Of a DNA stretch of 64,000 nucleotides, positions 56,301 through 63,437 are shown piece by piece; position 1 is the first letter of the stretch, and every line of letters starts with the position of its first letter. The position numbers and the translations under genes were made by a program. The stretch covers positions 1,364,001 through 1,428,000 of the forward strand of contig NZ_CP063418.1 of assembly GCF_013184985.2 (NCBI RefSeq). The letters are read 5' to 3'. This stretch comes from Actinomyces faecalis (GTDB lineage: Bacteria; Actinomycetota; Actinomycetes; Actinomycetales; Actinomycetaceae). Under the pieces are notes generated by a model. It was not told the DNA's origin. It was given only the letters and a program-made list of their open reading frames with translations, and did not search any database.

Positions 56301-56922
56301 CACCCACGGGGCCCAGGCCCTGGCGGCGCGTGGCGCGCGTCGCCGCGGCGCCGATGAGGCGCGCCAGCGCATGGACCTCGGTGACCTCGCTCTCACGCTG
56401 CCCGGTCAGGGCCGTCAGCAGCGCCACGCCGAGCACTCCCTGGGAGTGGCCGACGGCGGCCACTGGCCGGTGCCGCCCCGTCACGTCGATCCCGGCACCG
56501 GGCAGGGTCAGCAGCGCCGCGTGCTGGGCCAGCAGGATCCCCGATACCGAGGTCGCCGCCTCCTCACCCTGCCCGCCGCGCTGGGGCGCAGGCGTCACCG
56601 GTGCACCCTCGTCGTCAAGGACCCTCAGGCCCCTGGGGCTGATGGTCAGCAGCTCGGTAGCGACCGGGGCCAGGACGTGGCAGACCTCCTCATCGGCCCC
56701 CACCAGCCGGGCGACCAGCTCACGGTCGGTGCCGGTCAGCTCCGTCAGGGTCGCCCGCCAGGGCGTGGCCTGGCCGCCGAAGGTGAGCACATAGGGCTCG
56801 CCGGCCTCCAGGAGGTCGGCTACGGAGGTGCTCGTGGCCGAGGCCGACTGGTCATCCCTGCTGACGTAGGCCTCCTCGGCGGTGGGGGCAGTGAGCGTGG
56901 TGCGGGCGGTACGGGTCGTCAT
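47350..56922 (-). CDS. fas: Type I fatty acid synthase
   Basis: A 3190-residue multi-domain enzyme making long-chain acyl-CoA from acetyl- and malonyl-CoA with NADPH. The ATG at 56922 has AGGACACC upstream. Domain order matches mycobacterial/corynebacterial FAS: acetyltransferase (GHSQG, Ser about 160), FMN enoyl reductase (about 430-720, VEDGHAGGHHS), hot-dog dehydratase (NPIH near 1310), malonyl/palmitoyl transferase (GHSLG, Ser about 1518), ACP (SS at 1909-1910 in GVSSRRNQ), ketoreductase (about 2225 on) and ketosynthase (Cys 2827 in VSACATAAV, His 2979 and 3020). No phosphopantetheinyl transferase domain is fused; AcpS nearby supplies it. It lies downstream of accA-accD, and its stop overlaps dhaK. 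Confidence 0.97.
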   Translation of the reverse strand: MTTRTARTTLTAPTAEEAYVSRDDQSASATSTSVADLLEAGEPYVLTFGGQATPWRATLTELTGTDRELVARLVGADEEVCHVLAPVATELLTISPRGLRVLDDEGAPVTPAPQRGGQGEEAATSVSGILLAQHAALLTLPGAGIDVTGRHRPVAAVGHSQGVLGVALLTALTGQRESEVTEVHALARLIGAAATRATRRQGLGPVGEATPMLSVRGVTRSVLEEVLGQVPGHEGLTLAVVNGRAAHIVSGRPDTLLLLVSALETAAARSAQARRQRRAGGAVLAPVTEFLATTVPFHSPFLAAAVDDVVTWAGACGLDTAVARDLATAVLTDTVDWPQVLRQALGTTTALGLRPRLVMDLGPGSVLARITSLAAAGTGVRVVPAGTARDLDSLDQEGACPPATVDRSRYAPRLTRLPDGRLTLDTAFTRLTGRSAVLLAGMTPTTVDPQIVAAAANAGYWAELAGGGQTTPAVLAANLEGLKEQLEPGRTAAFNAMFMDRYLWNLHLGSQRLLSKARAAGAPVDGVVVSAGVPELDEATALLERLREEGFTYVAFKPGTVEQIRSVLAIAEAAAPTPVIMQVEDGHAGGHHSWEDLDTMLLATYDDIRTHDNVVLCVGGGIGTPERAADYLTGQWALAYDTAPAPVDGVMVGTAAMTAREARTNPDVKQLLVDTPGTTVRAPGSSGADGGWVASGASLGGMTSGLSHLRADLYEIDNSSAAASRLIQQLAGDEAAMTERREELVQALARTAKPYFGDVEKMTYLDWAARYAELCVAPHPDRPASEQDWNDEGWYDRFLDLLHRVEARLAPADHGPVDTLFATASDVVDCDAALAALEQRYPQAATTVVSPVDAAWFPGLCRKHPKPVPFVPVLDADILRWWGTDSLWQSQDPRYSADQVRIIPGPVSVAGITSVDEPVSQILGRFEQAAVQVLQDRGVEARSAAARLGEGVGEQARPVADAAALVRHSPHVLWSGHLTVNPAQVLEEGTYTVVSRPDVAQDAYDLDIRLDTHWDDVPGGQDVHAVRHLVVPLRLAAAWDGAAPLVDPTRISQTMNALLRATAGVGSTSASGDRVTALPAVQAARPGARDARGEEVTQPFGVVADTFTLSATLGTDHAAVTGQALSTGKDQGLRPAPLVPDTLLGPCWPVVYAALGSVVEDGTPLIEGLLGAVHLDHTIDLRRSLEDLAAWAAPGSRVAVTGWVAALEESSAGRVVDVRLELRQAATDGGQGADQDNGTASPGRQGEVIALMRERFAIRGRAHGTSAPSQPAPAGGTGRRTARCARRLLRRVTVQAPSDMTAFARVSGDYNPIHTSYHAARVAGMQAPLVHGMWLSATAQHAVAATDVTGSGFVLEGWTYVMLGTVDLEDEVEISVERTGLVVGGGYVLEVTCRVDGDVVSRGTAVTAPEPTAYLYPGQGVQTAGMGLEEMNSSRAARQVWERADAFTRSELGFSVIALVRDNPVEMTARGVTYRHPEGLLNLTQFTQVALATVAMASTARLAEAGALVEDAAFAGHSLGEYTALAAYGHVMDVETTIAIVFQRGSTMHTLVERDAQGRSGYRMGALRPDQAGVTAGQVKDYVASVAASSGEFLQVVNENLAGAQYAVAGTVAGLEALAADSRARAEARGGRNPFMLVPGIDVPFHSEVLRPGVPAFRRRLLELVPHDLDYERLVGRYVPNLVARAFELSRDFVRCLLQVVPSQPAREVLEHWQDWQERPRELARLLLVELLAWQFASPVRWIETQDLLLRSRAQGGLGRRHLVEVGLAASPTLANLASRTLLLPEHAGRHVTVHNVRRDEARVLATDTDPAVSVEETTAPGDSAPTPQAEAHEAAPAPASAPVPQDRAAEPPAAPTDPAGHAVSGAGVADLSFGAADALTVLLAHSARIAPEQIGATDTTETLTNGVSSRRNQLLMDMGAELELASIDGAADADMPTLSQIVSKGAPGYKAFGPVLTEAVRSSLGRLMGPCGRRASYVGERLRTVWGLGEGWTAHTSAALMLGTREGVSVRGGELASLGTSGPAASSSEVDALIDAAVQQVAGVRGISVARVSSSASAGSVVDSAALDAFAATVTGEDGVLATTARTVLAALGLSEPVQVDDAAADEAEATRALVAAVDAELGPGWLSSVTPAFDARRAVLIDDWWASAREELARLGGGETSVEEARDRLAPERFSGLGPAVAEQAAWWREQARQAGDGERAELLEAVARAACEAPEEKKAWAHEVAVVTGVAPGSIAAAVVAGLLAGGACVVATASHLSHERLAFARQLYRDHAVAGARLWMVPANLASYRDVDALAHWIGHEQVVTSGGSSTVVKQALVPTLLLPFAAPRVSGTLADAGPAAESQTRVLLWSLERQIAALSAIGADTHVSSRLHVVLPGSPNRGTFGGDGAYGEAKSALDAVVNRWRTEKAWSGRVTLAHPRIGWVRGTGLMGGNDPLVEAVEAAGVRTWSTDEIAHELLALCTPRVCEQAGLEPVEADLTGGLGDGVDLVALREQAVVTTAQAAAGTSAPVTVPALPTLAVPVQPTAPQWGEVRASLEDMVVIVSTGEVSTWGTSRTRREAELGMGGEDDVELTAAGVLELAWGMGLLTYQDSPRAGWYDAEGEIVPEEEVYERYRDEVVARCGIRELVDDGLVAPDTEIDATVYLDRDITLTVADEATARSVQAADPAHTRVAPQEGTGEWTVTCLAGCLARVPRRATLSRRVGGQVPEGFDPSRWGIPATMVEGMDPVAAWNLVTAVEAFLSAGFSPAELLQAVHPSDVASTQGTGFGGMESMRKMFVGRLLDEDRPSDILQEALPNVVAAHVMQSYVGGYGSMVQPVSACATAAVSIEEAWDKIALGKAEVVVAGAIDDISVESVVGFGDMNATAQTEAMYAQGISARHFSRANDRRRGGFVEAEGGGTVILARATVAVELGLPVAGVVGFASSYADGAHTSIPAPGLGALAAGRGGKGSRLARALADLGVEADDIAVVSKHDTSTKANDPNESELHTRLARALGRTPGNPLVAVSQKSVTGHAKGGAALFQVTGLTEVLATGVAPGNASLDVVDPAMEADAFWVWPRTPMRLSGRGGVVRAGLVTSLGFGHVSGLIALVHPGAFEAALRQRGGQGAVQEWLDRANARLAAGARRRLAGMIGRVPLFEEVRARRLGQAADGHDPHEVEAAMLLDPCARLGSDGVYHMGTRLVP
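47360..47365 (-). promoter_or_regulatory. -10 box of a possible leaderless dhaK transcript
   Basis: The minus strand reads TAGGCT, GGTGCC, then ATG. It falls within the last codons of fas (RLVP). Confidence 0.4.
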
Positions 56923-57040
56923 GGTGTCCTTGCTTGTCTGGCGGCGTGCCTGGCTGCTGGTCTGGCTGCTGGAGCCGGTGGTCCTGGGGCTGGGGGACGG
57001 TTCTGGGAGCTGGTGTCGTGTCACGGCTGGTGGTCCTTCC

Positions 57041-58633
57041 CTACAGCGGTCCGTTGTCGTGCTTCTTGCCGCCGGCAGGGCCGGCCACGCGCTTGGTCGC
57101 CAGCGCTGCCAGGGCCTCAGCAATGACGGTGCGGGTCTCCTCCGGGGCGATGACGGCGTCGATCTCCCCCAGGGCCACGGCCTTGTCCGGGTTGATGACG
57201 TCGTGGGTGTACTGAGCCACGAGGCGCTCGTGCATCGCGGCCGCGGCCTGGTCCCCCTCACTGTCGCGTACCTGCGCCAGCTGGCGGCGGTGGATGATGC
57301 CGACCGCGCCCTGGGCACCCAGCACCGCGATCTCCGCCCCGGGCCAGCAGAAGTTCATGTCCGCGCCGATCGCCTTGGAGCCCATGACGATGTAGGCACC
57401 GCCGTAGGCCTTGCGCAGGACGATCGTGACCAGGGGGACCGTGGCGGTGGCGTAGGCGTTGATCACCTTCGCCCCTCGCCGGATGATGCCGGCGTGCTCC
57501 TGCTCGGCTCCTGGGCGGTAGCCGGGTACGTCGACGAAGGTGACCACGGGCAGGCCGAAGGCGTCGCAGCAGCGGACGAAGCGTGCCAGCTTCTCCGAGG
57601 CGTCCACGTCCAGCGTCCCGGCGTCCACCATCGGCTGGTTCGCCACGACGCCCACCGGACGCCCCTCGACACAGGCGAACCCGACGACGACGTTGCCGGC
57701 AAAGTCCTCCTGGACCTGCACCAGCTCGCCGTGGTCGACCACGGCCTGCACGACGGCGGTGACGTCGTAGGGCTGACGGGTCGAGGCTGGCACGAGGTCA
57801 CCGACCGTAGCCGCCGCGGCCTCGTCGGCGGCGCGGGCGTCGTCGTCGTACTCGTAGCGTGGTGCCTCACGCTCGGAGGAGGAAGGAAGGTAGGCCAGCA
57901 CCGTGCGCACCTGTGCCAGGGCGTCAGCCTCGTCCTGGGCCACGTAGTGGACGACGCCGGACACCGAGCCGTGGATGTCCGCTCCTCCCAGCTCCTCGGC
58001 GCTGATCTGCTCACCCGTGGAGGCGCGCACGACATCGGGCCCCGTAACGAACATGTGGGAGGCCTCGCGCGTGGCGATGATGTAGTCCGTCAGGGCCGGG
58101 CAGTACACGGCGCCGCCGGCGCAAGGACCCAGGATGACGCTGATCTGGGGCACCAGGCCCGAGGCGGCGCAGGTGCGGTTGAAGATGCGCCCGTACTGGC
58201 GCAGCGCTCCCACACCCTCCTGGATCCTGGCGCCCCCGGAGTCGATGAGGCCGATGACCGGGATCCGCAGGCGCAGGGCGTCATCCAGCAGGCGCACGAT
58301 CTTGTCACCCTCGACCTCCCCCAGGGCGCCGCCGGAGACGGAGAAGTCCTGGGCGTAGACCGCCACCTGGCGGCCGTCGACGGTGCCGAAGCCCGTGATG
58401 ACGCCGCAGGGGCGGGCCGCCTCACCGCCACCCGATCCTGCGTAGCGCCCGATCTCCAGGAAGCTGGAGGGGTCGAGCAAGGCGGCCACGCGCTCCCGGG
58501 CCGTCTGCTTGCCCTTGGGGTGCTGGCGCTGGGCCGCTCGTTCCTCGGCGGCCGCGGCCGCACGCGCTGAGCCGGCGCGGAAGGCCTGGGTTCCAGGTGC
58601 CTGGCTCATCATGGTCGTGGACGTGCTCATCAC
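57041..58633 (-). CDS. accD: Acyl-CoA carboxylase beta subunit (carboxyltransferase)
   Basis: A 530-residue biotin-dependent carboxyltransferase that moves CO2 from carboxybiotin to acetyl- or propionyl-CoA. The oxyanion-binding Gly pairs are seen in DSGGARIQEG and MGSKAIGADM; GPCAGGAVYCPAL is also conserved. The start is directly after the accA stop, with GGAGG upstream; GTG at 58633 or ATG at 58630. It is 118 bp before fas. Substrate choice between acetyl- and propionyl-CoA is not obvious from sequence; the neighbouring fas favours malonyl-CoA supply. Confidence 0.92.
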   Translation of the reverse strand: MMSTSTTMMSQAPGTQAFRAGSARAAAAAEERAAQRQHPKGKQTARERVAALLDPSSFLEIGRYAGSGGGEAARPCGVITGFGTVDGRQVAVYAQDFSVSGGALGEVEGDKIVRLLDDALRLRIPVIGLIDSGGARIQEGVGALRQYGRIFNRTCAASGLVPQISVILGPCAGGAVYCPALTDYIIATREASHMFVTGPDVVRASTGEQISAEELGGADIHGSVSGVVHYVAQDEADALAQVRTVLAYLPSSSEREAPRYEYDDDARAADEAAAATVGDLVPASTRQPYDVTAVVQAVVDHGELVQVQEDFAGNVVVGFACVEGRPVGVVANQPMVDAGTLDVDASEKLARFVRCCDAFGLPVVTFVDVPGYRPGAEQEHAGIIRRGAKVINAYATATVPLVTIVLRKAYGGAYIVMGSKAIGADMNFCWPGAEIAVLGAQGAVGIIHRRQLAQVRDSEGDQAAAAMHERLVAQYTHDVINPDKAVALGEIDAVIAPEETRTVIAEALAALATKRVAGPAGGKKHDNGPL

Positions 58634-60559
58634 TCAGTCCTCCTCGTCCTGCTGGTCCTGCGCGTCAGCGGGCTGCAGGTGGATCAGGACCTCGCCGGCG
58701 CTCACCGTGCGACCGGCTCCGACCGGGATCTGCCTCACCACGCCGTCGACCGGGCTGTGGACGTAGTTCTCCATCTTCATCGACTCCAGGACGACCATGA
58801 GGTCGCCGGAGCGCACCTGCTGGCCCGGCTCCACGCAGATGCGTGTGACCACCGCCTGCATCGGGGCGGCGATCACCGAGGGGTCCTCGACCTCGCCCGT
58901 CCCGTGCCGGGCGGCCTGGCTGGTGGGCCGTGCGCGCAGGGGCTGCTGGCTGCGCAGCGTCGGTGCTCCCGGGTAGCGCCCGCCCATCCGCGGCCCGTGG
59001 CCGCCCAGGACCCCGTCGGGCAGGGTGAGCTGGACCCGGCGTCCGTTGAGCTCGATGACGTAGGTCGAGCGGGTACGAGGGTTGTGGACCGGGCCAGGTC
59101 CGCCCTGCGTACTAACCTGCGAGGTGCCCGGGACGCCAGCGGCGGCACTGCTGTCCGACGCCGTGGCGCCCTCACCGTCTGCGTGCTCACGCAGCCGGTC
59201 CAGGACGTCGGTCTCGATCCAGCGGGTGGTGACCTCAAGACGCCCCTGGGCACTGGGAGCGGTGAACTCCTCGCGGCGCAGGACGTGCTCGTGCAGGGCG
59301 GTGCACACCGTCACTCCCTCGACGACCGTCTCAGCCAGGGCGCGGCGGGCACGGCGAACGGCCTGGTCACGGCTGGCACCAGTGACCACGATCTTGGCGA
59401 GCATCGGGTCGAAGACCGGGGTGACGACGTCGCCCTCGACGACGCCGGAGTCGATCCGCACGCCTGGGCCGGCCGGCCAGCGCAGGCGGGTGATGGTCCC
59501 GGTGGAGGGGGCCATGCCCTGGGTAGCGTCCTCGCACGTGATCCGCAGCTCCAGGCTGTGTCCCCGTGGGGCAGGCAGCGGTGGCAGCCGGCCGCCGGTG
59601 GCGATGTCAAGCTGGAGCTCAACCAGGTCGATGCCGGCCACCTCCTCGCTGACGCAGTGCTCGACCTGCAACCGGGGGTTGACCTCCAGGAAGTACAGCT
59701 CGTCGTGGTCCGTGAGGAGGAACTCGCAGGTGGCGACACCCACGTAGCCGACGCTGTCGAGCAGGCGGCGGGAGCCCTCGACCAGCTGATCGTGGACGCC
59801 GTCGGGCAGGAAGGGGGCGGGTGCCTCCTCGACGAGCTTCTGGTTGCGTCGCTGCAGCGTGCAGTCACGGGTGGAGACGACGGCGAAGGAGCCGTAGGCG
59901 TCACGCACGCACTGGGTCTCGACGTGCCTGGCGGCGGTGACAAAGCGCTCGAGGATCAAGGTCGCGTCCCCTGAGGCCGCCGCGTCAAAGGCCGGCGTGG
60001 CACGGACCTCCTCGTCACTGGTGAGCACCGTGATACCGCGGCCGCCCCCGCCGTCGGTCCGCTTGAGCGCCACCGGGTAGCCGTAGGTACGGGCGAAGGA
60101 GATCACCGTGCTGGCCGAGGTCACGCGGTCCGTGATGCCAGGCACGGGGGCGACGCCCGCACGCTCGGCGGTGGCCCGCGCCGTCATCTTGTCGCCGAGG
60201 GCTCGCATCGCTGACGGGCTGGGGCCGATCCAGACCAGTCCGGCGTCCAGGACCGCCTGGGCGAAGGCGGCGTCCTCTGCCAGGAAGCCGTAGCCCGGGT
60301 GGATCGCCTCGGCGCCCGTACGCGCGGCCAGGGCCAGGACGGCGGCGGCGTCGGTGTAGGAGGAGCCCTCTGGAAGGGCGTAGGCCTCGTCCGCCAGCTC
60401 GGCTGCCGGGGACATGAGGTCCTCCGGCGTGTAGGGCAGGATCGAGGTCCCGCCCAGGTCGCGGACCGTACGGACCACGCGCAGGGCGATCTCGCCGCGG
60501 TTGGCGATCAGCACGCGTCTGAGACGCTGCTCCCCCACCGGTCCTGAAGCCATCGGCAT
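58634..60559 (-). CDS. accA: Acyl-CoA carboxylase alpha subunit (biotin carboxylase and BCCP)
   Basis: A 641-residue fusion of biotin carboxylase (about 1-450, LIANRGEIALRVVRT, GGGGRGI ATP loop) and a biotin carboxyl carrier domain at the C-terminus (ESMKMENYV, biotinylated K595). It carboxylates biotin with bicarbonate and ATP for AccD. AAGGA precedes the ATG. A Pro/Ala-rich linker separates the two domains. It is the first gene of an accA-accD-fas unit, which delivers malonyl-CoA directly to the synthase. Confidence 0.92.
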   Translation of the reverse strand: MPMASGPVGEQRLRRVLIANRGEIALRVVRTVRDLGGTSILPYTPEDLMSPAAELADEAYALPEGSSYTDAAAVLALAARTGAEAIHPGYGFLAEDAAFAQAVLDAGLVWIGPSPSAMRALGDKMTARATAERAGVAPVPGITDRVTSASTVISFARTYGYPVALKRTDGGGGRGITVLTSDEEVRATPAFDAAASGDATLILERFVTAARHVETQCVRDAYGSFAVVSTRDCTLQRRNQKLVEEAPAPFLPDGVHDQLVEGSRRLLDSVGYVGVATCEFLLTDHDELYFLEVNPRLQVEHCVSEEVAGIDLVELQLDIATGGRLPPLPAPRGHSLELRITCEDATQGMAPSTGTITRLRWPAGPGVRIDSGVVEGDVVTPVFDPMLAKIVVTGASRDQAVRRARRALAETVVEGVTVCTALHEHVLRREEFTAPSAQGRLEVTTRWIETDVLDRLREHADGEGATASDSSAAAGVPGTSQVSTQGGPGPVHNPRTRSTYVIELNGRRVQLTLPDGVLGGHGPRMGGRYPGAPTLRSQQPLRARPTSQAARHGTGEVEDPSVIAAPMQAVVTRICVEPGQQVRSGDLMVVLESMKMENYVHSPVDGVVRQIPVGAGRTVSAGEVLIHLQPADAQDQQDEED

Positions 60560-61100
60560 CGGAGTCCTTCCCTCACCGACTTCGTGGTCTCCTACAGACG
60601 TGCCGTCACGCCGCCGCAGCCGCGACCCTGACGTCGTCCGAGGTCCACAGTCGGCTCTCGCTCTGTCGTGAACTCGTCATGCGATCACGTCGACTCGATG
60701 CCACCGACAAAAAGAGTCGGCGCCACATCTCGACGATCACGTCACTGCGAGACTATTGAGAGGATCCAGAACGACTGCATTGTGGGATCACTACAAAAGA
60801 GACGACAAGTCTTGGATCACCTGCCCAGGAGGGGAGACTGAGCGCGCCATGACGCGGGAGTCGCCGCCACCAACACACTCCGGCAACATCTTTTGTCTAT
60901 ATCCACAAAGTCCGGCAAGAGGTTCCGCTGACAGGCCCTGAATCGACTCCTCGCACCCCGCAGCCTCGGAGGACCGACGCGGACATCACTCCGCACGTGC
61001 CGAGACAGTCTCGTTCAGCTCATCAACGTCTTGAACGTGTTTCTACGGGTTAAACATATTCATCCATCGCCTGACGCTAGACAGCGTGACGTGCAGGCGA
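60560..61100. other. Long intergenic region upstream of accA and the DUF222 gene
   Basis: About 550 bp with lower GC than the flanks and no credible gene. It must hold the promoter of the accA-accD-fas unit on the minus strand. A small hairpin (60704-60708 with 60716-60720, A-rich loop) and an AT-rich patch around 60890-60915 with TATAGA on the minus strand are visible. A dyad ACGCT/AGCGT lies at 61074-61087. I could not assign operators. Confidence 0.4.
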
Positions 61101-61106
61101 TAGCCT
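61101..61106 (+). promoter_or_regulatory. -10 box of a leaderless transcript (DUF222/HNH gene)
   Basis: TAGCCT, GTACAC, then ATG at 61113. It closely resembles the arrangement before the exported nuclease at 5459. Confidence 0.5.
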
Positions 61107-61112
61107 GTACAC

Positions 61113-63437
61113 ATGTTCGACTCAGTGAGCGAGCCCTCCCCCGCCACCTCACGGCGGCCGGCGCGGGAGAGGGCTGCAACCACCCCCGCTGCGGTGAAGG
61201 AGGAGGAGCGCCTGGCGCTCCTCGCTACCGTGCCGCCGGGAGGACCACTGGCCTCCTGCCTGGACAGGATCCTCCAGGCCGCACTGCCTCGTCCCGACGT
61301 CGACACCTTCGACGCGTCCTCAGCACCAGGCGGTGACCTCGCTGGCGCCGAGGTGCTCAGCGCCAGCGAGCGGGTCCTGCTGCTGCACTCGCAGGTGGCT
61401 CCGGGTGAGCCGCTCGCCGCGGTCGAGCACCTGGCCGGGCTCGGGCTGGAGACTCTCAGCGAGCTGGTTGCCGCGTGTGAGCGGCTGACGTCGTGGTCCT
61501 GCTGGATCCAGTCCCTCCTGGCAGCAGCGATGACTCGCAGCGTCGAGACGCAGCCCGTCTCCGCTCAAGAGGCTGGCGGGCGCCCCGATCTTCGCCCAGG
61601 TTCGTACGTCAGCCAGGAAGGGGCACGGCTCGTTGCTGCCAGCGAGATCGCGTGCCGGCTCGGGATCTCCACACGCCGTGCCGGCCAGCTCATCGAGCGG
61701 GGACAGTCCCTGTGCCTCCCGGCACTGTCGGCAGCCGCAGGCCTGCACCGCAGCGGTCTCATTGACGCAGCCAAGGCGGCTCTCCTCGCAGGCCGCCTCG
61801 AGCACGTCAGTCACGAGGTTGCCGTCCAGGTCCAGGACCAGGTTCTGCCCCGCGCACCGCACCGTACCCACACCCAGCTCGCGCGAGACCTGGACCGTGC
61901 TCTGGCCGCGTGCGACCCGGAGGGAACCTGTCAGCGCCGTCGCCGCAACGCTGAGCACAGGTATGTCAGCCGCCCCCGACCAGCAGGTGAGGGAGTCTGT
62001 GAGATGAGGCTCGTCCTGCCTGTTCTCGACGCCGCCCTCGTGGACGCGACGCTGGACGCCATCGCGGGCTCGGCCCGTGCCACGGGAGACGGCCGCTCTG
62101 TGTCCCAGCTGCGTGCGGACGCTGTGGTCTCCATGACGCTGAGCCTCCTACGGCGCGAGCAGCACGAGGCTTGTCGCCCTGCTGCGTCCCCACCCGGGTG
62201 CTTGCCTGGAGGACGCCCTGAGGCCGCCTCCGGCTCTGGTTCCGGCTCTGCCTCCGACCCCGGCGCCTACGCCCGTACCGTGACCTGGGCAGGGTCTGCC
62301 TCCCACTCTCAGGCCACCGGCAGCCATCCCGCTCTTGCCGACGGCGTTCCGCTGCTCCCCCTGCTTGCCGGGCTCAGCACGCTGGTCAGCTCCACGAGCC
62401 CGTGGTGGACACCCTCCGGCTCTGCCCCTGTGCTCTTCCCCTCAGGCCTCCAGGTCCAGGTCGATGTCACCGTGCCTGTCGACTACCTGGCGGAGGAGTC
62501 CTTCGAGGCCACCAGCGCCAGCTCGCCCGACGAGCCCGCTGGCGCCACCGGCTCGGTCCGTCACCCGTCCGTCCTCCGCCCACCCGTGCTGAGCGTCCAG
62601 ATTGGTCGTCATACTCTCCCCGTACCATCCTACGTCGCGACAGCGCTCGCATCCGGCGGTACCTGGCGGCGTCTGCTCACCGATCCTGTCTCAGGCGCCG
62701 TGCTGGATGTCGGCCGCCGGCGCTACAGACCGCCAGCGTCCCTGGCGGAGGCGGTCCGGGCCCGAGACCACACCTGTACGCATCCAGGCTGCACCGTGCC
62801 CGCGCGCGGCTGCGACCTTGACCACGTGGTGCCCTGGAGCGCGGGCGGAGCTACCTCGTTCGATAACCTCACGCTCCTGTGCCAGGCCCATCACCGGCTC
62901 AAGCACACACCAGGGTGGTCCCTGACGCGCCTGGACGACGGTGCGCTCCTGTGGCGCACACCGTCAGGGGCCCGCTACCGTCGAGACCCCGACGGCGGCA
63001 TCACCATGCTTGCGCGCCGGACCGGTCCGCGCTCTGTCCACCGGGACGTCGAGGCGGTGCCTGCGCGCCTGGCTGAAGCCGTCAACGAGTCGGTCATCGC
63101 TCAGATTGACCACGGCCTGGCGCAGACGATGTCGCAGGCTCCCGGCGGGAGCAGGTCGCCAGGTCAGTGGCAGACGCGAGGGCCTCGTCCCGGCGAGCCC
63201 GTAGGTGCCTGGCGCAGTGAGCCCTATGCTCCTGAGCTGCACGAGCTCGGGCTTGACGTCCTCCTCGACGAGCTGGTGCCGTTCTCGCCGACTGGTGTCG
63301 TACCCGATGCTTCTGCCCTGTCCGCGACCGCGTCGCTGACCGTCTCCTGCCCCGGTCCTCAGTGGCAGCAGCCGCCGGCAGCCCCTGCCAGCGTGCGAAG
63401 CGTGGCGATCGAGGCGGCCGCGTCCTCGCTCTTGTAG
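61113..63437 (+). CDS. DUF222 / 13E12-type HNH endonuclease domain protein
   Basis: A 774-residue protein. The N-terminal half has the helical DUF222 region (LGISTRRAGQLIERGQSL and the ALAACDPEG stretch). The C-terminal HNH domain is complete: CTHPGCTVPARGCDLDH, then VPWSAGGATSFDNLTLLCQA and HHRLKH, with zinc Cys pairs and the catalytic His. Such 13E12-repeat proteins are abundant and variable in actinobacteria; proposed roles include mobile-element homing and phage defence, but none is established. Its 3' end overlaps rpe on the opposite strand by 79 bp. A Ser/Pro/Gly-rich linker lies near residues 350-400. Confidence 0.88.
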   Translation: MFDSVSEPSPATSRRPARERAATTPAAVKEEERLALLATVPPGGPLASCLDRILQAALPRPDVDTFDASSAPGGDLAGAEVLSASERVLLLHSQVAPGEPLAAVEHLAGLGLETLSELVAACERLTSWSCWIQSLLAAAMTRSVETQPVSAQEAGGRPDLRPGSYVSQEGARLVAASEIACRLGISTRRAGQLIERGQSLCLPALSAAAGLHRSGLIDAAKAALLAGRLEHVSHEVAVQVQDQVLPRAPHRTHTQLARDLDRALAACDPEGTCQRRRRNAEHRYVSRPRPAGEGVCEMRLVLPVLDAALVDATLDAIAGSARATGDGRSVSQLRADAVVSMTLSLLRREQHEACRPAASPPGCLPGGRPEAASGSGSGSASDPGAYARTVTWAGSASHSQATGSHPALADGVPLLPLLAGLSTLVSSTSPWWTPSGSAPVLFPSGLQVQVDVTVPVDYLAEESFEATSASSPDEPAGATGSVRHPSVLRPPVLSVQIGRHTLPVPSYVATALASGGTWRRLLTDPVSGAVLDVGRRRYRPPASLAEAVRARDHTCTHPGCTVPARGCDLDHVVPWSAGGATSFDNLTLLCQAHHRLKHTPGWSLTRLDDGALLWRTPSGARYRRDPDGGITMLARRTGPRSVHRDVEAVPARLAEAVNESVIAQIDHGLAQTMSQAPGGSRSPGQWQTRGPRPGEPVGAWRSEPYAPELHELGLDVLLDELVPFSPTGVVPDASALSATASLTVSCPGPQWQQPPAAPASVRSVAIEAAASSLL

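Noticed and set aside
56950..56972. Tandem CTGGCTGCTGG repeat before fas
   Set aside because: Two imperfectly spaced copies in a GC-rich, low-complexity gap; no support as an operator beyond chance.
60756..60941. Small plus-strand open frame of 61 codons in the accA upstream region
   Set aside because: No ribosome site, no -10 box at the right spacing, no protein-like composition; it lies in AT-richer intergenic sequence.
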